In this document: positions 25,925 through 35,301 of the stretch, one piece after another
How positions within the stretch are numbered: position 1 is the first letter of the stretch
Layout: each line of letters starts with the position of its first letter
Assembly: GCA_942492815.1 (NCBI GenBank)
Contig: OW818658.1
Coordinates: 2,604,001-2,668,000 of the forward strand
Length of the DNA: 64,000 bases
Source: JAEUWI01 sp942492815
Lineage (GTDB): Bacteria; Hydrogenedentota; Hydrogenedentia; Hydrogenedentales; JAEUWI01
Direction of reading: 5' to 3'
Translations under genes and position numbers: made by a program
Notes under the pieces: model-generated
The model's database searches: none
The model's input: the letters and a program-made list of their open reading frames with translations, nothing else
Told to the model about the DNA's origin: nothing

Positions 25925-28900
25925 ATGTCACGGGACCCCGTCTATGGGCAGTTGGAAAACACCATTGCGAACTGGACCGAAGAAGTAACCCAGGCGCACA
26001 ACCAGCTCACAAGTCAGATCTCCGAGGCGCGCGATCAATTGGATACGCTCGCCACGATCATGGCGCGCCGGCAGGGGGAATCCAGCGCGCTGGCCAAGTC
26101 CAGGGAAGATATTGCCCGCCTGAAAGAGGCGGTTCGCAAGCGGGACTCCGAGCTCCAGCAGGTGCAACAGGAGCGCGAGACGCTGGCGCGGCGCAATTCC
26201 CTTGCGGAGCAGCAGAAGCTTCAGGCCGAGGAGCGCATCGCAGTATTGCGTCATGAGCGGGAGCATCTCGACCGCACCCTTGGCGAGTCGCGCACGGACA
26301 CGCGGGAAGCGCTGGCGCGCGTCTCCACCCTCGAGATCGAGCTGGCGGCCTGCCGCAGCACGATCCAGGAGCAACAGCGCGACGCCGACGGGGACAAGGC
26401 CCGCATCCAGGACTTGAACGAAAGAGTGGCGGCACTCCAGGAGGAGCTTTCTGTCCTCACGCGCCGCGCCCTGAGCGGGGAGCACGAGGTCGGGACCCTG
26501 TCCGAGCGCCTTGCAACTTCCGAGACGGAGCATCAGAATGCCCGTGCGGACCTCGCGCTGAAGCAGTGCGAACTGGAGCAACTGGGCAGTGTACTCGCCG
26601 AACGCGAAGCCCATCTGGAGTCGGCCCAGCAGCAGATCCTCGAGAATCAGAATGAGATCGGCTGTCTGCAGATCGAGATCCAGCGTATCAGCGAAAATCG
26701 CGACACCCTTGCCGAAGAGGCGGGGATGCACCAGAGCGAAAAGGCCGGGCTTGAGGGCCGGATCTCCCAGATGGCCCAGCAGGCGTGGGAAATCCGCCAG
26801 GAAAACGAGCAGCTTATTCAGACGCTGGCTGGGCTGCGCACCGCGCTTGCGGACAGCTCGCGCCTCCTCGACGAGACAACGCAATCACTGAATGATCTTC
26901 AGTACGCCCACGCCAGCTTGAAAGAGAATTTTGAACAGTGCCAGGCCGAACTTGAGGCGGCCAGCCGCTGCGCCCAGCAGCGCCAGGAGGACTACCTCCA
27001 GCTTCAGGATGCCCACGAGCAGGTGCAGTCTGCCCTGACTTCCTATCGTGAAACCCTGGAGAAGTTGAAGCAGGAACGGGCCATGCTTACGCAGGAACTG
27101 GAGCAGCGGGATAGCGATCTGGCAGCCTCCCGGGTTTATGGGGAAGCGCTCCAGAGCGAGAAGGGCCAGCTTGAGGCCCAGCGCGCGGAACTCGAAACCC
27201 GCCTCGCGACAAATGGCGAGGCCCTCCGCGCCGCGACCGAACGCTATGACGTCACCATCCAATCCCTGGCCGAGGCGCGTTCTCACCTTGAGGACGCGGA
27301 GGCCCGCCTGGAGGCGCTGCGGACGCGCGAGCACGAATTGACCACGCAGCTCGACGCCGCGATGCGCGAAAAGACCGACGGGCAACGCACAGTCGAGGCG
27401 CTGCGCACGGAACTCGACGGCCGCGATCAGGCCATTCGCGAAGCAAGCGATGAAATCACTTCATTGCGAGAACACCTCTGGAGCACGGGCGACGAAAAGG
27501 CGGAGCTACATGAGCACGCGAGCGCACTGGAAGCGCGACTTGAGCGACTCCATGCTGAACGCGAGGCCATGGAGCGGGAACTTCGCCGAAACCTTGTCGA
27601 ACGAGACTTCGCCATTGCGGAGATCGAGAAAGAACTCAGCGCGCTGCGCGATGAAGTGTTGCAGGCGGGCGCGGTTATCACCGAACTTCGCGGTAAGGCC
27701 AGCCAATTGGACTCGGATCTGGAGAGCGAGCGCGCTGCCCTTTCGGAAGCGCGCCAGGCCCTCGTCCAGGCCCGGGATTCCGTGGCCGAGCTGCTTTCGG
27801 AGAACGCCCTGCTATCGAGCACGCTGGAGCAGACCCACCAGTCGAATGCGATTCTCCACGATTCGCTGCGTCTTTCCGAAGATCGGGAACGCACCCTTAG
27901 CGCGGACTTTACGGCCCTTCGGCATGAACGGGACGCTGTAGGACGTTCCCTTGCCGAGGCCTGTGCGAATCTTGACCTCCGCCAATTCGAATTGGCTCGC
28001 CTCTCCGAAGATCGGGAGGCCCTGCGGCATCGCTACGACGCTACGGTCGACGAGCGAGACCGGCTGAATGCGTCCGTTGCAACCCTGGAGCGCACCCAGC
28101 AGGAGCTAGAGCAGGAGTTGCGCGGCCGAATGGCGGTGCTGGAAACGCTGGAAGCGGATCTTGAATCGAGCCGCCAGCGCTACGCCAATCTGGAGCAGTT
28201 GCTCGCCACGGAACGACAGGATTATGCGACCAGTCTGACCCAGGCCCGGGAGGAACAGCAGTCTCTGCTGCGCGCGATCGACGAGGAGCAGGCGGCGGCC
28301 CAGCAGTTGCAGGCCGTGATCCGGGACCATGAAAGTGCGGCCCTCGCCGCCGAGCGACGCATCAATCAGGCGGAGTCGGCCATTTCCGCGCTGACTGTGC
28401 AGGCGCGGGAGATTCAGGCGCACTTCAGCGAGGAGCTCCGGCAGGCCAAGGCGCGCCACGAAGAGGTAGAGACGGTACTTCAGCAACGGGAACATGAACT
28501 TGCGCAGCGCGCCGCACTGGTCAAACAGCGCGAGGGTGAATTGGAGTCCGCCAACCGGAGCCTCTCGCGCCTCGAACAGAATCTGTCGGCCCAGAAGGAA
28601 CAGTTTGAGAGTGTCCGCACCGGACTCGAGTGCGACATCGATGCGGCGAACAACCGCGTCCGGGCCACGGAGGCGGCCCTGCAGGGAACGCGCGCCGAAA
28701 ACAGCGCGCTGGCCAACGTGCTCAAGGAGAAGGAAGAACTCATCGGACGAGAGCAGCGTTCACGGCAGCAGCTTGAAAGCGCAAAGCTCGCCCTGTCGCA
28801 GGATCTCGATACGGCGAAGAAGCGCGTTTCGATCACAGACGCGGAAAATGAGAGCCTGACGACCCAACTGCAAAATGCAACGATTCGAGAGAAGGAAACC

Positions 28901-29239
28901 GCACGGGAGCTTTCCCTGGCCCAGGCCACGATCCGTTCGCTTCAGGAGACCATCCAGCAGAAAGAGAACGCGGTGCAGCAGGAGAAGATTCGCACGGCGC
29001 AGCTTCTGCACCAGACCGTTTCCGCACTGCAGTCGGAGCTTACGCAGATTAACACTGCCGACTCGCAGCGGGGCCTATCGAGCAAGTGGATGAGCGCTCT
29101 CAACCTCGACGGGCGGACGCTGGCGGAAGACTCCCAGCGGGAACTGCCTTTCTCGGGTGACGAGAATGGGACCTCTCCGGGCAACGGCGCTACGAATGGT
29201 AACGGCACACATTATGGTGCGGGCCACGCGAACAAGTAG
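25925..29239 (+). CDS. Very long coiled-coil protein of unknown function
   Basis: 1104 aa from the ATG at 25925 (MSRDPVYGQLENTIANW), which has a GAGGAAGAA site; an upstream in-frame ATG at 25814 is possible. Nearly the whole chain from residue 20 to 1050 is predicted coiled coil: Glu, Gln, Leu, Ala and Arg in heptads, with almost no Gly or Pro. The end is a Gly/Asn/Thr-rich tail (GNGATNGNGTHYG). No Walker motif, hinge or membrane segment, so it is not an SMC ATPase; a filament or scaffold is more likely. The stop is 48 nt before a sensor kinase gene in the same direction. Confidence 0.85.
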   Translation: MSRDPVYGQLENTIANWTEEVTQAHNQLTSQISEARDQLDTLATIMARRQGESSALAKSREDIARLKEAVRKRDSELQQVQQERETLARRNSLAEQQKLQAEERIAVLRHEREHLDRTLGESRTDTREALARVSTLEIELAACRSTIQEQQRDADGDKARIQDLNERVAALQEELSVLTRRALSGEHEVGTLSERLATSETEHQNARADLALKQCELEQLGSVLAEREAHLESAQQQILENQNEIGCLQIEIQRISENRDTLAEEAGMHQSEKAGLEGRISQMAQQAWEIRQENEQLIQTLAGLRTALADSSRLLDETTQSLNDLQYAHASLKENFEQCQAELEAASRCAQQRQEDYLQLQDAHEQVQSALTSYRETLEKLKQERAMLTQELEQRDSDLAASRVYGEALQSEKGQLEAQRAELETRLATNGEALRAATERYDVTIQSLAEARSHLEDAEARLEALRTREHELTTQLDAAMREKTDGQRTVEALRTELDGRDQAIREASDEITSLREHLWSTGDEKAELHEHASALEARLERLHAEREAMERELRRNLVERDFAIAEIEKELSALRDEVLQAGAVITELRGKASQLDSDLESERAALSEARQALVQARDSVAELLSENALLSSTLEQTHQSNAILHDSLRLSEDRERTLSADFTALRHERDAVGRSLAEACANLDLRQFELARLSEDREALRHRYDATVDERDRLNASVATLERTQQELEQELRGRMAVLETLEADLESSRQRYANLEQLLATERQDYATSLTQAREEQQSLLRAIDEEQAAAQQLQAVIRDHESAALAAERRINQAESAISALTVQAREIQAHFSEELRQAKARHEEVETVLQQREHELAQRAALVKQREGELESANRSLSRLEQNLSAQKEQFESVRTGLECDIDAANNRVRATEAALQGTRAENSALANVLKEKEELIGREQRSRQQLESAKLALSQDLDTAKKRVSITDAENESLTTQLQNATIREKETARELSLAQATIRSLQETIQQKENAVQQEKIRTAQLLHQTVSALQSELTQINTADSQRGLSSKWMSALNLDGRTLAEDSQRELPFSGDENGTSPGNGATNGNGTHYGAGHANK

Positions 29240-29287
29240 AATAGTCCCCAGGTCACCGGCCCCAACCAAGGCGATACATTCACTCTC

Positions 29288-31066
29288 ATGAAGGATTCCG
29301 GCAAGCGAAAATCGGCCCTCCTGCGGGAGATACAGCAACTGCGCAAGCAGTTGGCCGAGGCACAATCGGGACAGAACGAACTGTTCCGCGCGGAGCGTGC
29401 CCTTGCCCAGTATTGGAGTGTGCTGGATGCTATTTTATCGGGGACGCCGGACCTCTACGCGATCAAGGGCGTTAATTATACGTATCAGGCCGCGAACCGC
29501 GCCTTCTGTCGATTCACGGGCCTGCCGGAACACGAAATTCGCGGGCGGGGCGATTTTGAGATCTTCCCCGGGCGGCTGGCGGAAATTTTCCATCAGGACG
29601 ATGTGCGGGTACTTCAGGCGTCGGCCCCGGCCAACTTCGAGACGCGCGTCAGTTTTCAAGACAGCCCGCGCTGGCTGCGCTTCTCCAAGCGCCCGGTGTT
29701 TGATCGGGAAGGCCGCTGCGCCGGCATCTTGTGTGTTGTTCGGGACGTGAGCGAGCTGGCGCGTTCCAGGGCTCAGCAGGAAATCCTGACGGGCGCGGCC
29801 CACCACTGCTTCTGGTGTACCGATGTCCACGATCACATTGTCGAGGTGAACGACGCCTATTGCCTCTTGTCGGGTTACGGCCGGGAAGAGCTCCTGGGCA
29901 AGAACATGCGCGATATCGAGATGATGGGCTCTCCCGAGGAGCACGGGGAACGCAACCAGCGTATTATGAAGCTGGGTACGGGTTCCTACCACACATTGCA
30001 CCGGAGCAAGTCCAACACGATTGTCGAGTTTGACGTCGATGCGGTGTATCTGCCAATTCACGGCGGGCGTTACTATCGTTATTTTCGGCTGTGCGCGGAA
30101 GAGTCCGAAACACGGCCCGCCGCTGTTCCAGAAGTCGAGCATGCCGCGTCGGGCGCGTCGACGGTCCCCCACCGCCGCGTCCTCAACCTGAATGACATTC
30201 TGATCGCCGCTATCAACCAGGAGATCGATCAGGTTCCGGCGGGGATCTCGATTCGGAAGCTGCTCGATCCCAAGCTGAAAAATACGGTGGCGAATTCCGC
30301 TCAGCTCACGCAGGTGATCCTTAACATTACGACGAACGCCGTGGAGGCCATGGACGGCCGCGGGCACTTGACCTACACCACGCGCAACGTTGAACTCACG
30401 CGGGAGTGGCTCAGCGATAACCCGCGCTTGAAACCGGGGCACTACGTATACCTGGCCATTAGCGATACGGGCCGCGGGATAAGTCCCTCGCTCGCGGGCA
30501 AGATCTTCGAGCCCTTCATCACGACCAAGTTCAAAGGGCGGGGTATGGGGCTGGCTTCGGTGGCGCGCAACGTGGAGGAACACAACGGCCTGGTCACGGT
30601 CAAGAGCGAGGTTGACAAGGGCAGCACCTTCACCGTCTACCTCCCGGCCACGGAGGCCCTTCTGGAATCGAGAAACACTTCGCCACAGATTCCATCGGGC
30701 ACGGAGACGATTCTTTTTATCGATCCCGAGTCGCGCGTGCTGGATGAGGCGCGTCGGATTCTGGAGCGCCTCGCCTATACCGTGGTGCTTACGACAGGCG
30801 TGGAAGAAGCCATCCACTGCACGACCTCGCGCGTTCCGCCTGTGGACGCCATCGTGGTAGACACGGCCGCAACCCATCACTACAGAGGCGATCTCGTCGC
30901 CGACCTCCGCGCTGCAAATCCGAACGTGAAGATCATTCTTGCGGGTCCGAGCGAACTGGATGAGTGGGCGCAGGATCTGCTCGATGCGGGTGCCAATGCA
31001 TACGTAAAAAAACCCTTCCGCCCCGAAGTGCTCGCGCCGAAAATTCGCAAAACGCTGGATAGTTGA
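29288..31066 (+). CDS. PAS-PAS-HATPase-receiver protein without a DHp domain
   Basis: 592 aa. A short coiled coil (1-35) leads into two PAS domains (about 40-150 and 155-265), then a linker containing RRVLNLNDI near 296. An HATPase_c domain follows, with N box QVILNITTNAVEAM, G1 SDTGRGIS and G2 GRGMGLASV. The last part is a receiver domain (475-592) with FIDPES, a candidate phosphoacceptor Asp in IVVDT and the conserved Lys in VKKPF. The segment that normally precedes RRVLNLN in related kinases, the AGGIAHDFNN histidine box and second DHp helix, is absent. Autophosphorylation by the usual route is therefore unlikely. No membrane segment; probably cytoplasmic. Confidence 0.88.
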   Translation: MKDSGKRKSALLREIQQLRKQLAEAQSGQNELFRAERALAQYWSVLDAILSGTPDLYAIKGVNYTYQAANRAFCRFTGLPEHEIRGRGDFEIFPGRLAEIFHQDDVRVLQASAPANFETRVSFQDSPRWLRFSKRPVFDREGRCAGILCVVRDVSELARSRAQQEILTGAAHHCFWCTDVHDHIVEVNDAYCLLSGYGREELLGKNMRDIEMMGSPEEHGERNQRIMKLGTGSYHTLHRSKSNTIVEFDVDAVYLPIHGGRYYRYFRLCAEESETRPAAVPEVEHAASGASTVPHRRVLNLNDILIAAINQEIDQVPAGISIRKLLDPKLKNTVANSAQLTQVILNITTNAVEAMDGRGHLTYTTRNVELTREWLSDNPRLKPGHYVYLAISDTGRGISPSLAGKIFEPFITTKFKGRGMGLASVARNVEEHNGLVTVKSEVDKGSTFTVYLPATEALLESRNTSPQIPSGTETILFIDPESRVLDEARRILERLAYTVVLTTGVEEAIHCTTSRVPPVDAIVVDTAATHHYRGDLVADLRAANPNVKIILAGPSELDEWAQDLLDAGANAYVKKPFRPEVLAPKIRKTLDS

Positions 31067-31163
31067 TAGTTGATAAATATACTGCTCTAGTTTTGCTCGA
31101 TTTGGATTCGTCAACTCCGCTTCAACTTACAAAGTGCATTCTCTTCGCTGTCAACTATCAACT
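31061..31163. repeat. Inverted repeat with 7-bp tandem arms (AGTTGAT type)
   Basis: AGTTGATAGTTGA (31061-31073) and its exact complement TCAACTATCAACT (31151-31163), 13 bp, separated by 77 bp. The left arm includes the stop codon of the kinase gene. Each arm is a tandem 7-mer. Confidence 0.8.
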
Positions 31164-31238
31164 GACATTGCATCCCCCTTCATCCCTGTACTATCCTGTG
31201 ACCAACAATTCCCTTTCTCTCCAGCACAGGATATCCGC

Positions 31239-32165
31239 ATGTCCAGCGATGCCCCACAGCTCTCTGTCGTCATTCCCATTTACAACGAATCGGGAACGCT
31301 GGAGGAGCTTTTTCGACGTCTGACCGACACCCTCTCGGACCATCCCGGAGGCTATGAAATCATCGCGGTGGACGACGGCAGTACCGATGGCAGCCGGGAG
31401 GCCCTGCGGGACCTGCACGGGCGGGATCCCCGCATCCGGGTCGTCTTCCTTTCCCGGAACTTCGGCCAGAGCCCCGCGCTTTATGCCGGTTTCTCGCGGG
31501 CCCGTGGACAGTACATTGCCATGATGGACGCAGACCTGCAGAACTATCCGGAGGATATCCCCCGTTTGGTGGCGAAGCTGGAGGAGGGCTACGACATGGT
31601 GAGTGGATGGCGGGCCAACCGTAAGGACAGCTTTTTCCGCACCGGGGCGTCGAAGCTGCTCAATCGTTATATCAACACCATCACGCGCGTCGCGTTGAAT
31701 GACTACGGTTGCGCGCTGAAGGCCTTTCGCAGGGAGCTGGTGGAGCATATGCTCGCGCTCACCCACCGTTGCCGGTATCTTCCGGTGGATGCGGCGGCAC
31801 TCGGCGGGCGGGTTGCGGAAATTGAGGTGCGCCACGACCAGCGGGGCCATGGCGAAAGCAAGTACGGCCTGCTCACGCTGATCCGGACGGCCTTTGATCT
31901 GATTACGAGCATCACGGCGGCCCCGCTCCAGTTCATCGGGCTACTGGGCTGGATCTTTGCCGTGATCGGCTTCTGTATGAGTCTCTGGGTGGCCTATGTG
32001 CGCATCACCCAGGGCGATATCAACCACATGGGCACGGTGGTGGCCATCTTCTTCTTCCTTTCCGGGTGCCAGATGGTGGCCACGGGCCTGATGTGCGAGT
32101 ACATCAGCCGCATCTACATCGAGGTGCAGGCCAAGCCCTATTTCGTCATCCAGGAGGAACTGTAG
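31239..32165 (+). CDS. Family 2 glycosyltransferase (DPM1/ArnC-like), membrane-attached
   Basis: 308 aa, ATG at 31239 with AGGA upstream. GT-A fold: LSVVIPIYNESGTLEELF, VDDGSTDGS near 46, MMDADLQNYPEDIP near 98 and a GHGESKYGLLTL loop. Two C-terminal membrane helices (PLQFIGLLGWIFAVIGFCMSL and VVAIFFFLSGCQMVATGL) follow. This matches polyprenyl-phosphate glycosyltransferases that load a sugar onto undecaprenyl phosphate on the inner face of the membrane. The next gene begins within 5 nt, so the two are coupled. Confidence 0.9.
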   Translation: MSSDAPQLSVVIPIYNESGTLEELFRRLTDTLSDHPGGYEIIAVDDGSTDGSREALRDLHGRDPRIRVVFLSRNFGQSPALYAGFSRARGQYIAMMDADLQNYPEDIPRLVAKLEEGYDMVSGWRANRKDSFFRTGASKLLNRYINTITRVALNDYGCALKAFRRELVEHMLALTHRCRYLPVDAAALGGRVAEIEVRHDQRGHGESKYGLLTLIRTAFDLITSITAAPLQFIGLLGWIFAVIGFCMSLWVAYVRITQGDINHMGTVVAIFFFLSGCQMVATGLMCEYISRIYIEVQAKPYFVIQEEL

Positions 32166-32167
32166 TG

Positions 32168-33244
32168 ATGGAAGCGCGCCCCCTGACCGTGCTGGTGCTC
32201 GCTGTTGGGGGCAACGTGAGCCAGGGCATTTTGAAGGCCCTGGCCCGTTCCAGGCATGCCTATCGGGTTCTCGGCGCGGATATCAGTGCGCGTCAGATGG
32301 GGCTCTTTACTGTGGACCGGGCCTTCGTTTCGCCCTGGGCCAATTCCCCGGATTTTCTTCCGTGGCTGCTGGAGATCTGCCGGCGGGAATCGGTGGATGC
32401 CATCCTGAGTGGCGCGGAGGCCGTGCTCATGACTCTGGCCCGGCATCGGGCGCAGATCGAAGGGGAGACAGGAGCGAGTTGTCTTGTCAGCGCGTGGGAC
32501 GTCATGGAGATCGGCGACGATAAATTGAAGACCTGCCATTGGCTGGCGGAGCATGGTCTCCCCCACCCCGCCTTTGCCCCGGCCGATGCGCCTGACGACG
32601 TGAGGCGTCTCGTGGAGGCTGTCGGCTATCCCCTTGTGGCAAAGCCAAGAAGAGGCGGCGGCTCTCGGGGACTTTTCCTGGTGGAAAATGACGACGACCT
32701 GGCCTATGCCTGCCGCAAGGTGGATTATCTCGTGCAGGCCCATGTGGGTACGGATGGAGACGAGTACACGGTTGGTTGTTTTATGGATCGCGAAGGCAAT
32801 CTCGCTCCCAGTTGCTGCATGCGCCGGGAGCTTCTTGCGGGTACGACTTATCGCGCCGTTCTCGGCGAGTTTGACGACGTGCGTACGGTCGCCGAAGCGA
32901 TCGCGTCGTCACTGAAACCCGTTGGACCCTGTAACGTGCAACTGCGCGTGACTGCCGATGGACCGGTGTGCTTCGAGATCAATCCGCGCTTCTCCGGCAG
33001 TGCGCCCATCCGGGCGCACTTCGGCTATAACGAAGCGGAGGCCGCGCTGGAGCATTTTGTGCGTGGTTTGCCGGTTCAATTGCCGCTAGTGACCGAGGGG
33101 ATCGGTCTGCGGTATTGGAACGAGTTGTATCCCGATCCAGGATCGGTGGCGGCGTTGGAAACACGGGGGGAGCTGCTCCATCCGTCCGAGTACGATCATG
33201 AGATTGAAGATTGGGGCTCAAGGCGGGAAGCGCCGAAGCACTAA
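32168..33244 (+). CDS. ATP-grasp protein (carbamoyl-phosphate-synthase-like)
   Basis: 358 aa; ATG at 32168, or the GTG at 32165, right after the glycosyltransferase stop (tgTAGtgATG). Pre-ATP-grasp Rossmann part (LTVLVLAVGGNVSQGILKAL), then a nucleotide-binding VGYPLVAKPRRGGGSRGL segment near 155-175 and CFEINPRFSGSAPIR with the metal-binding Glu and Asn. Proteins of this type ligate amino acids or other carboxylates and are often found in surface-polysaccharide loci. Coupled to the glycosyltransferase, it may modify a lipid-linked sugar; this is inference. Confidence 0.85.
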   Translation: MEARPLTVLVLAVGGNVSQGILKALARSRHAYRVLGADISARQMGLFTVDRAFVSPWANSPDFLPWLLEICRRESVDAILSGAEAVLMTLARHRAQIEGETGASCLVSAWDVMEIGDDKLKTCHWLAEHGLPHPAFAPADAPDDVRRLVEAVGYPLVAKPRRGGGSRGLFLVENDDDLAYACRKVDYLVQAHVGTDGDEYTVGCFMDREGNLAPSCCMRRELLAGTTYRAVLGEFDDVRTVAEAIASSLKPVGPCNVQLRVTADGPVCFEINPRFSGSAPIRAHFGYNEAEAALEHFVRGLPVQLPLVTEGIGLRYWNELYPDPGSVAALETRGELLHPSEYDHEIEDWGSRREAPKH

Positions 33245-33417
33245 CACTATATCGGCCTGAAAGGGAAAAGAGTCCTTTCCTAGAAGTGCAGCCTCTTTCT
33301 GCCTGAAGAAGAAGTTTTCCCACAGATTCACACAGATCTGCACAGATAAGAAAATGGGACGCTCGGAAAGCCCGCAGTGGTAGTCAGATTAGGGTAGGAG
33401 TACTCACGACAATTGCT

Positions 33418-34593
33418 TTACTCCGCCGGTGCCTTCCCGGGCACCATAAGCAAGTTCATCTCACGCCCGATGACATTCTGAACTTCGATGGTGCAGTTCT
33501 CGTAGCTATGGCTACTGAGTTTGTCCACGATGTAGGCCATGGGCCCATCGTAGCCCACGCGCAGGCGGGCGAGCCGCTCGGAAAAGAAGGATTCCTCGAT
33601 GGAGTTGACGGCGGTGTCCTGATCCAGCAGGCTCATGAACGCTTCCACGCGGCTCCGGGTGCCTGGGTTATGGAGCGTAATCAGCACTTCGTCGCGCTTC
33701 TGGGTACTCAATACGGACAGCACGGTGGCTACGGTGATGTCGCCCAGCATTTTTTGGGCGGAATCCCTGATCGCCTCTTCCTGGCAGGCTACCGGGTCGC
33801 TTCCGGTAATCGCCGCGGAGCGTGCAAAGGCCTCCAGCAGATCGCCATCGCTGCCTCTAAATATGCGGGCGTCGAGGGTGACCCGAGTTTTGGCCGTGCC
33901 CGCATTATCCAGATCGGGCCCGCGGTCGGTCGAGATAATGCCGAGCACGACGGCATCGGCCAGCGATTCCTTCGCATAGGCGGCCGCCTTCTCCAGATCC
34001 CCGGTGAGGGCCGCCCGGAGGTGATCGGGGGTGAATTGGGCGGCCGTTTCCAGGTGGTTGCTCGGCACCAATCCGAGGTTTTTGAGTCCGTCGGCGAGGG
34101 TCGTCTCTGCAAGGCCCGGTTCTTCGAGGTAAAGCTCCCCCTTCTCATCCTCAAGGGCGATCAGGCAGGTCACGGTGGGCGGGGTGGCGAGGCGGGGCAG
34201 CATCAAGGTGGCGAGGTCGTGTTCCACGGCCTGAATATCCACATAGGCGTCAATTTCGACGCGGGTCTGGCCGTCCTGGGAATCCAAGTGCAGCTCCACG
34301 ACCCGCGTAATGTACTTGTCCGCGTTTCGCACCATGCTGCGGAAGGGACGCAAGTCCCCCGACGCGATCTTGGTCTTGAGAATTTCCCAGATGACGTCTT
34401 CCCGGGCATCCTGCACGGCGGCGGCGCGCGCGGCAAAGCCGGATCCTTCGGCGTTGCCGAGCATGCGCAGTACCAGTTCACCTTCGGCGGGGGCGGCGTG
34501 TGCGCAGAGACAAAACACACTGGCGACCGTAGCCGCCAGTGCGATGGTGAAGAATCGAATTGTCGCCTTTATTCGCCCGTAGCCCCGCGCCAT
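33418..34593 (-). CDS. Exported protein of unknown function
   Basis: 391 aa, ATG at 34593 with AAAGGAG six nt before it. A signal peptide (IRFFTIALAATVASVFCLCAHA) precedes a soluble chain beginning GELVLRMLGNAEGSGFAARAAAVQDAREDVIWEILKT. The stretch AAAVQDAREDVIWEIL followed by a beta-rich part resembles FlgT/LPP20-type N-terminal domains only loosely, so I do not assign it. It lies 9 nt after the metallopeptidase gene and probably closes the bactofilin operon; periplasmic location is likely. Confidence 0.7.
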   Translation of the reverse strand: MARGYGRIKATIRFFTIALAATVASVFCLCAHAAPAEGELVLRMLGNAEGSGFAARAAAVQDAREDVIWEILKTKIASGDLRPFRSMVRNADKYITRVVELHLDSQDGQTRVEIDAYVDIQAVEHDLATLMLPRLATPPTVTCLIALEDEKGELYLEEPGLAETTLADGLKNLGLVPSNHLETAAQFTPDHLRAALTGDLEKAAAYAKESLADAVVLGIISTDRGPDLDNAGTAKTRVTLDARIFRGSDGDLLEAFARSAAITGSDPVACQEEAIRDSAQKMLGDITVATVLSVLSTQKRDEVLITLHNPGTRSRVEAFMSLLDQDTAVNSIEESFFSERLARLRVGYDGPMAYIVDKLSSHSYENCTIEVQNVIGREMNLLMVPGKAPAE

Positions 34594-34602
34594 AGTGCTC
34601 CT

Positions 34603-35289
34603 TTAATCGCGATCCTGGCTGTTCGCCATCATGACATAGTGCAGGAGCCAGAGGACGGAGGTTACCGCGGCGGCCACGTAGGTGAGGGCCGCGGCGTTGA
34701 GCACTTGGCGGGCACCTTTCATCTCCTCGGGCAGCAAAATGTTGCCATACTCCAAGGCGTGGAGCGCCCGACTGCTGGCGTTGAACTCCACCGGGAGCGT
34801 GACCACCGTAAAGGCGGTGGCGGCGGCGAAGAGAAACACACCGGCCCAGAGCAGCGGTGAAAAATGCATAAAAAAGCCCGCCAGGACCAGATAGGGTCCG
34901 AGGCCACTGCCTATGCTCGCCACGGGATACACGATCGAGCGCAGGTGCATGGGGGCATAGCCATGGGCATGCTGGATGACGTGGCCCACTTCATGGGCCG
35001 CGATGCCGAGGGCGGAAATGCTGTTTCCGTGGTAGACGGCTTCAGAAAGGCGCACCACTTTGGCGCGCGGGTCGTAATGGTCGGTCAACTCGCCGGGGAT
35101 CACTTCCAGATCGACATCGTCGATGTTTTCCTGGCGCATCATGTGCCGGGCAATGTCCGCGCCGGTCATGCCGGAGCGGGTGGCAATCTGGGCATTTCTG
35201 TTGTAGGCTGATTTCACCCGCCACTGTGCCCACATGCACAGCGCGCCTGTAACAATCATGATAATAATGCTTGTCGGGTCTAACATCAT
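34603..35289 (-). CDS. YugP-type membrane zinc metallopeptidase
   Basis: 228 aa; the tandem ATG at 35289/35286 follows AGGTAG. The zinc motif HEVGH lies near residues 97-101 in GIAAHEVGHVIQHAHGY, flanked by RLSEAVYHGNSISALG. One N-terminal membrane helix and three or four further hydrophobic segments match the PF04298 family, which also has the late EFNASSRALHALE acidic motif. Family members are inner-membrane peptidases of largely unknown role. The neighbours upstream (bactofilin, MinD-like ATPase) suggest a job at the envelope. Confidence 0.9.
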   Translation of the reverse strand: MMLDPTSIIIMIVTGALCMWAQWRVKSAYNRNAQIATRSGMTGADIARHMMRQENIDDVDLEVIPGELTDHYDPRAKVVRLSEAVYHGNSISALGIAAHEVGHVIQHAHGYAPMHLRSIVYPVASIGSGLGPYLVLAGFFMHFSPLLWAGVFLFAAATAFTVVTLPVEFNASSRALHALEYGNILLPEEMKGARQVLNAAALTYVAAAVTSVLWLLHYVMMANSQDRD

Positions 35290-35301
35290 AGTCGGTACTA
35301 C

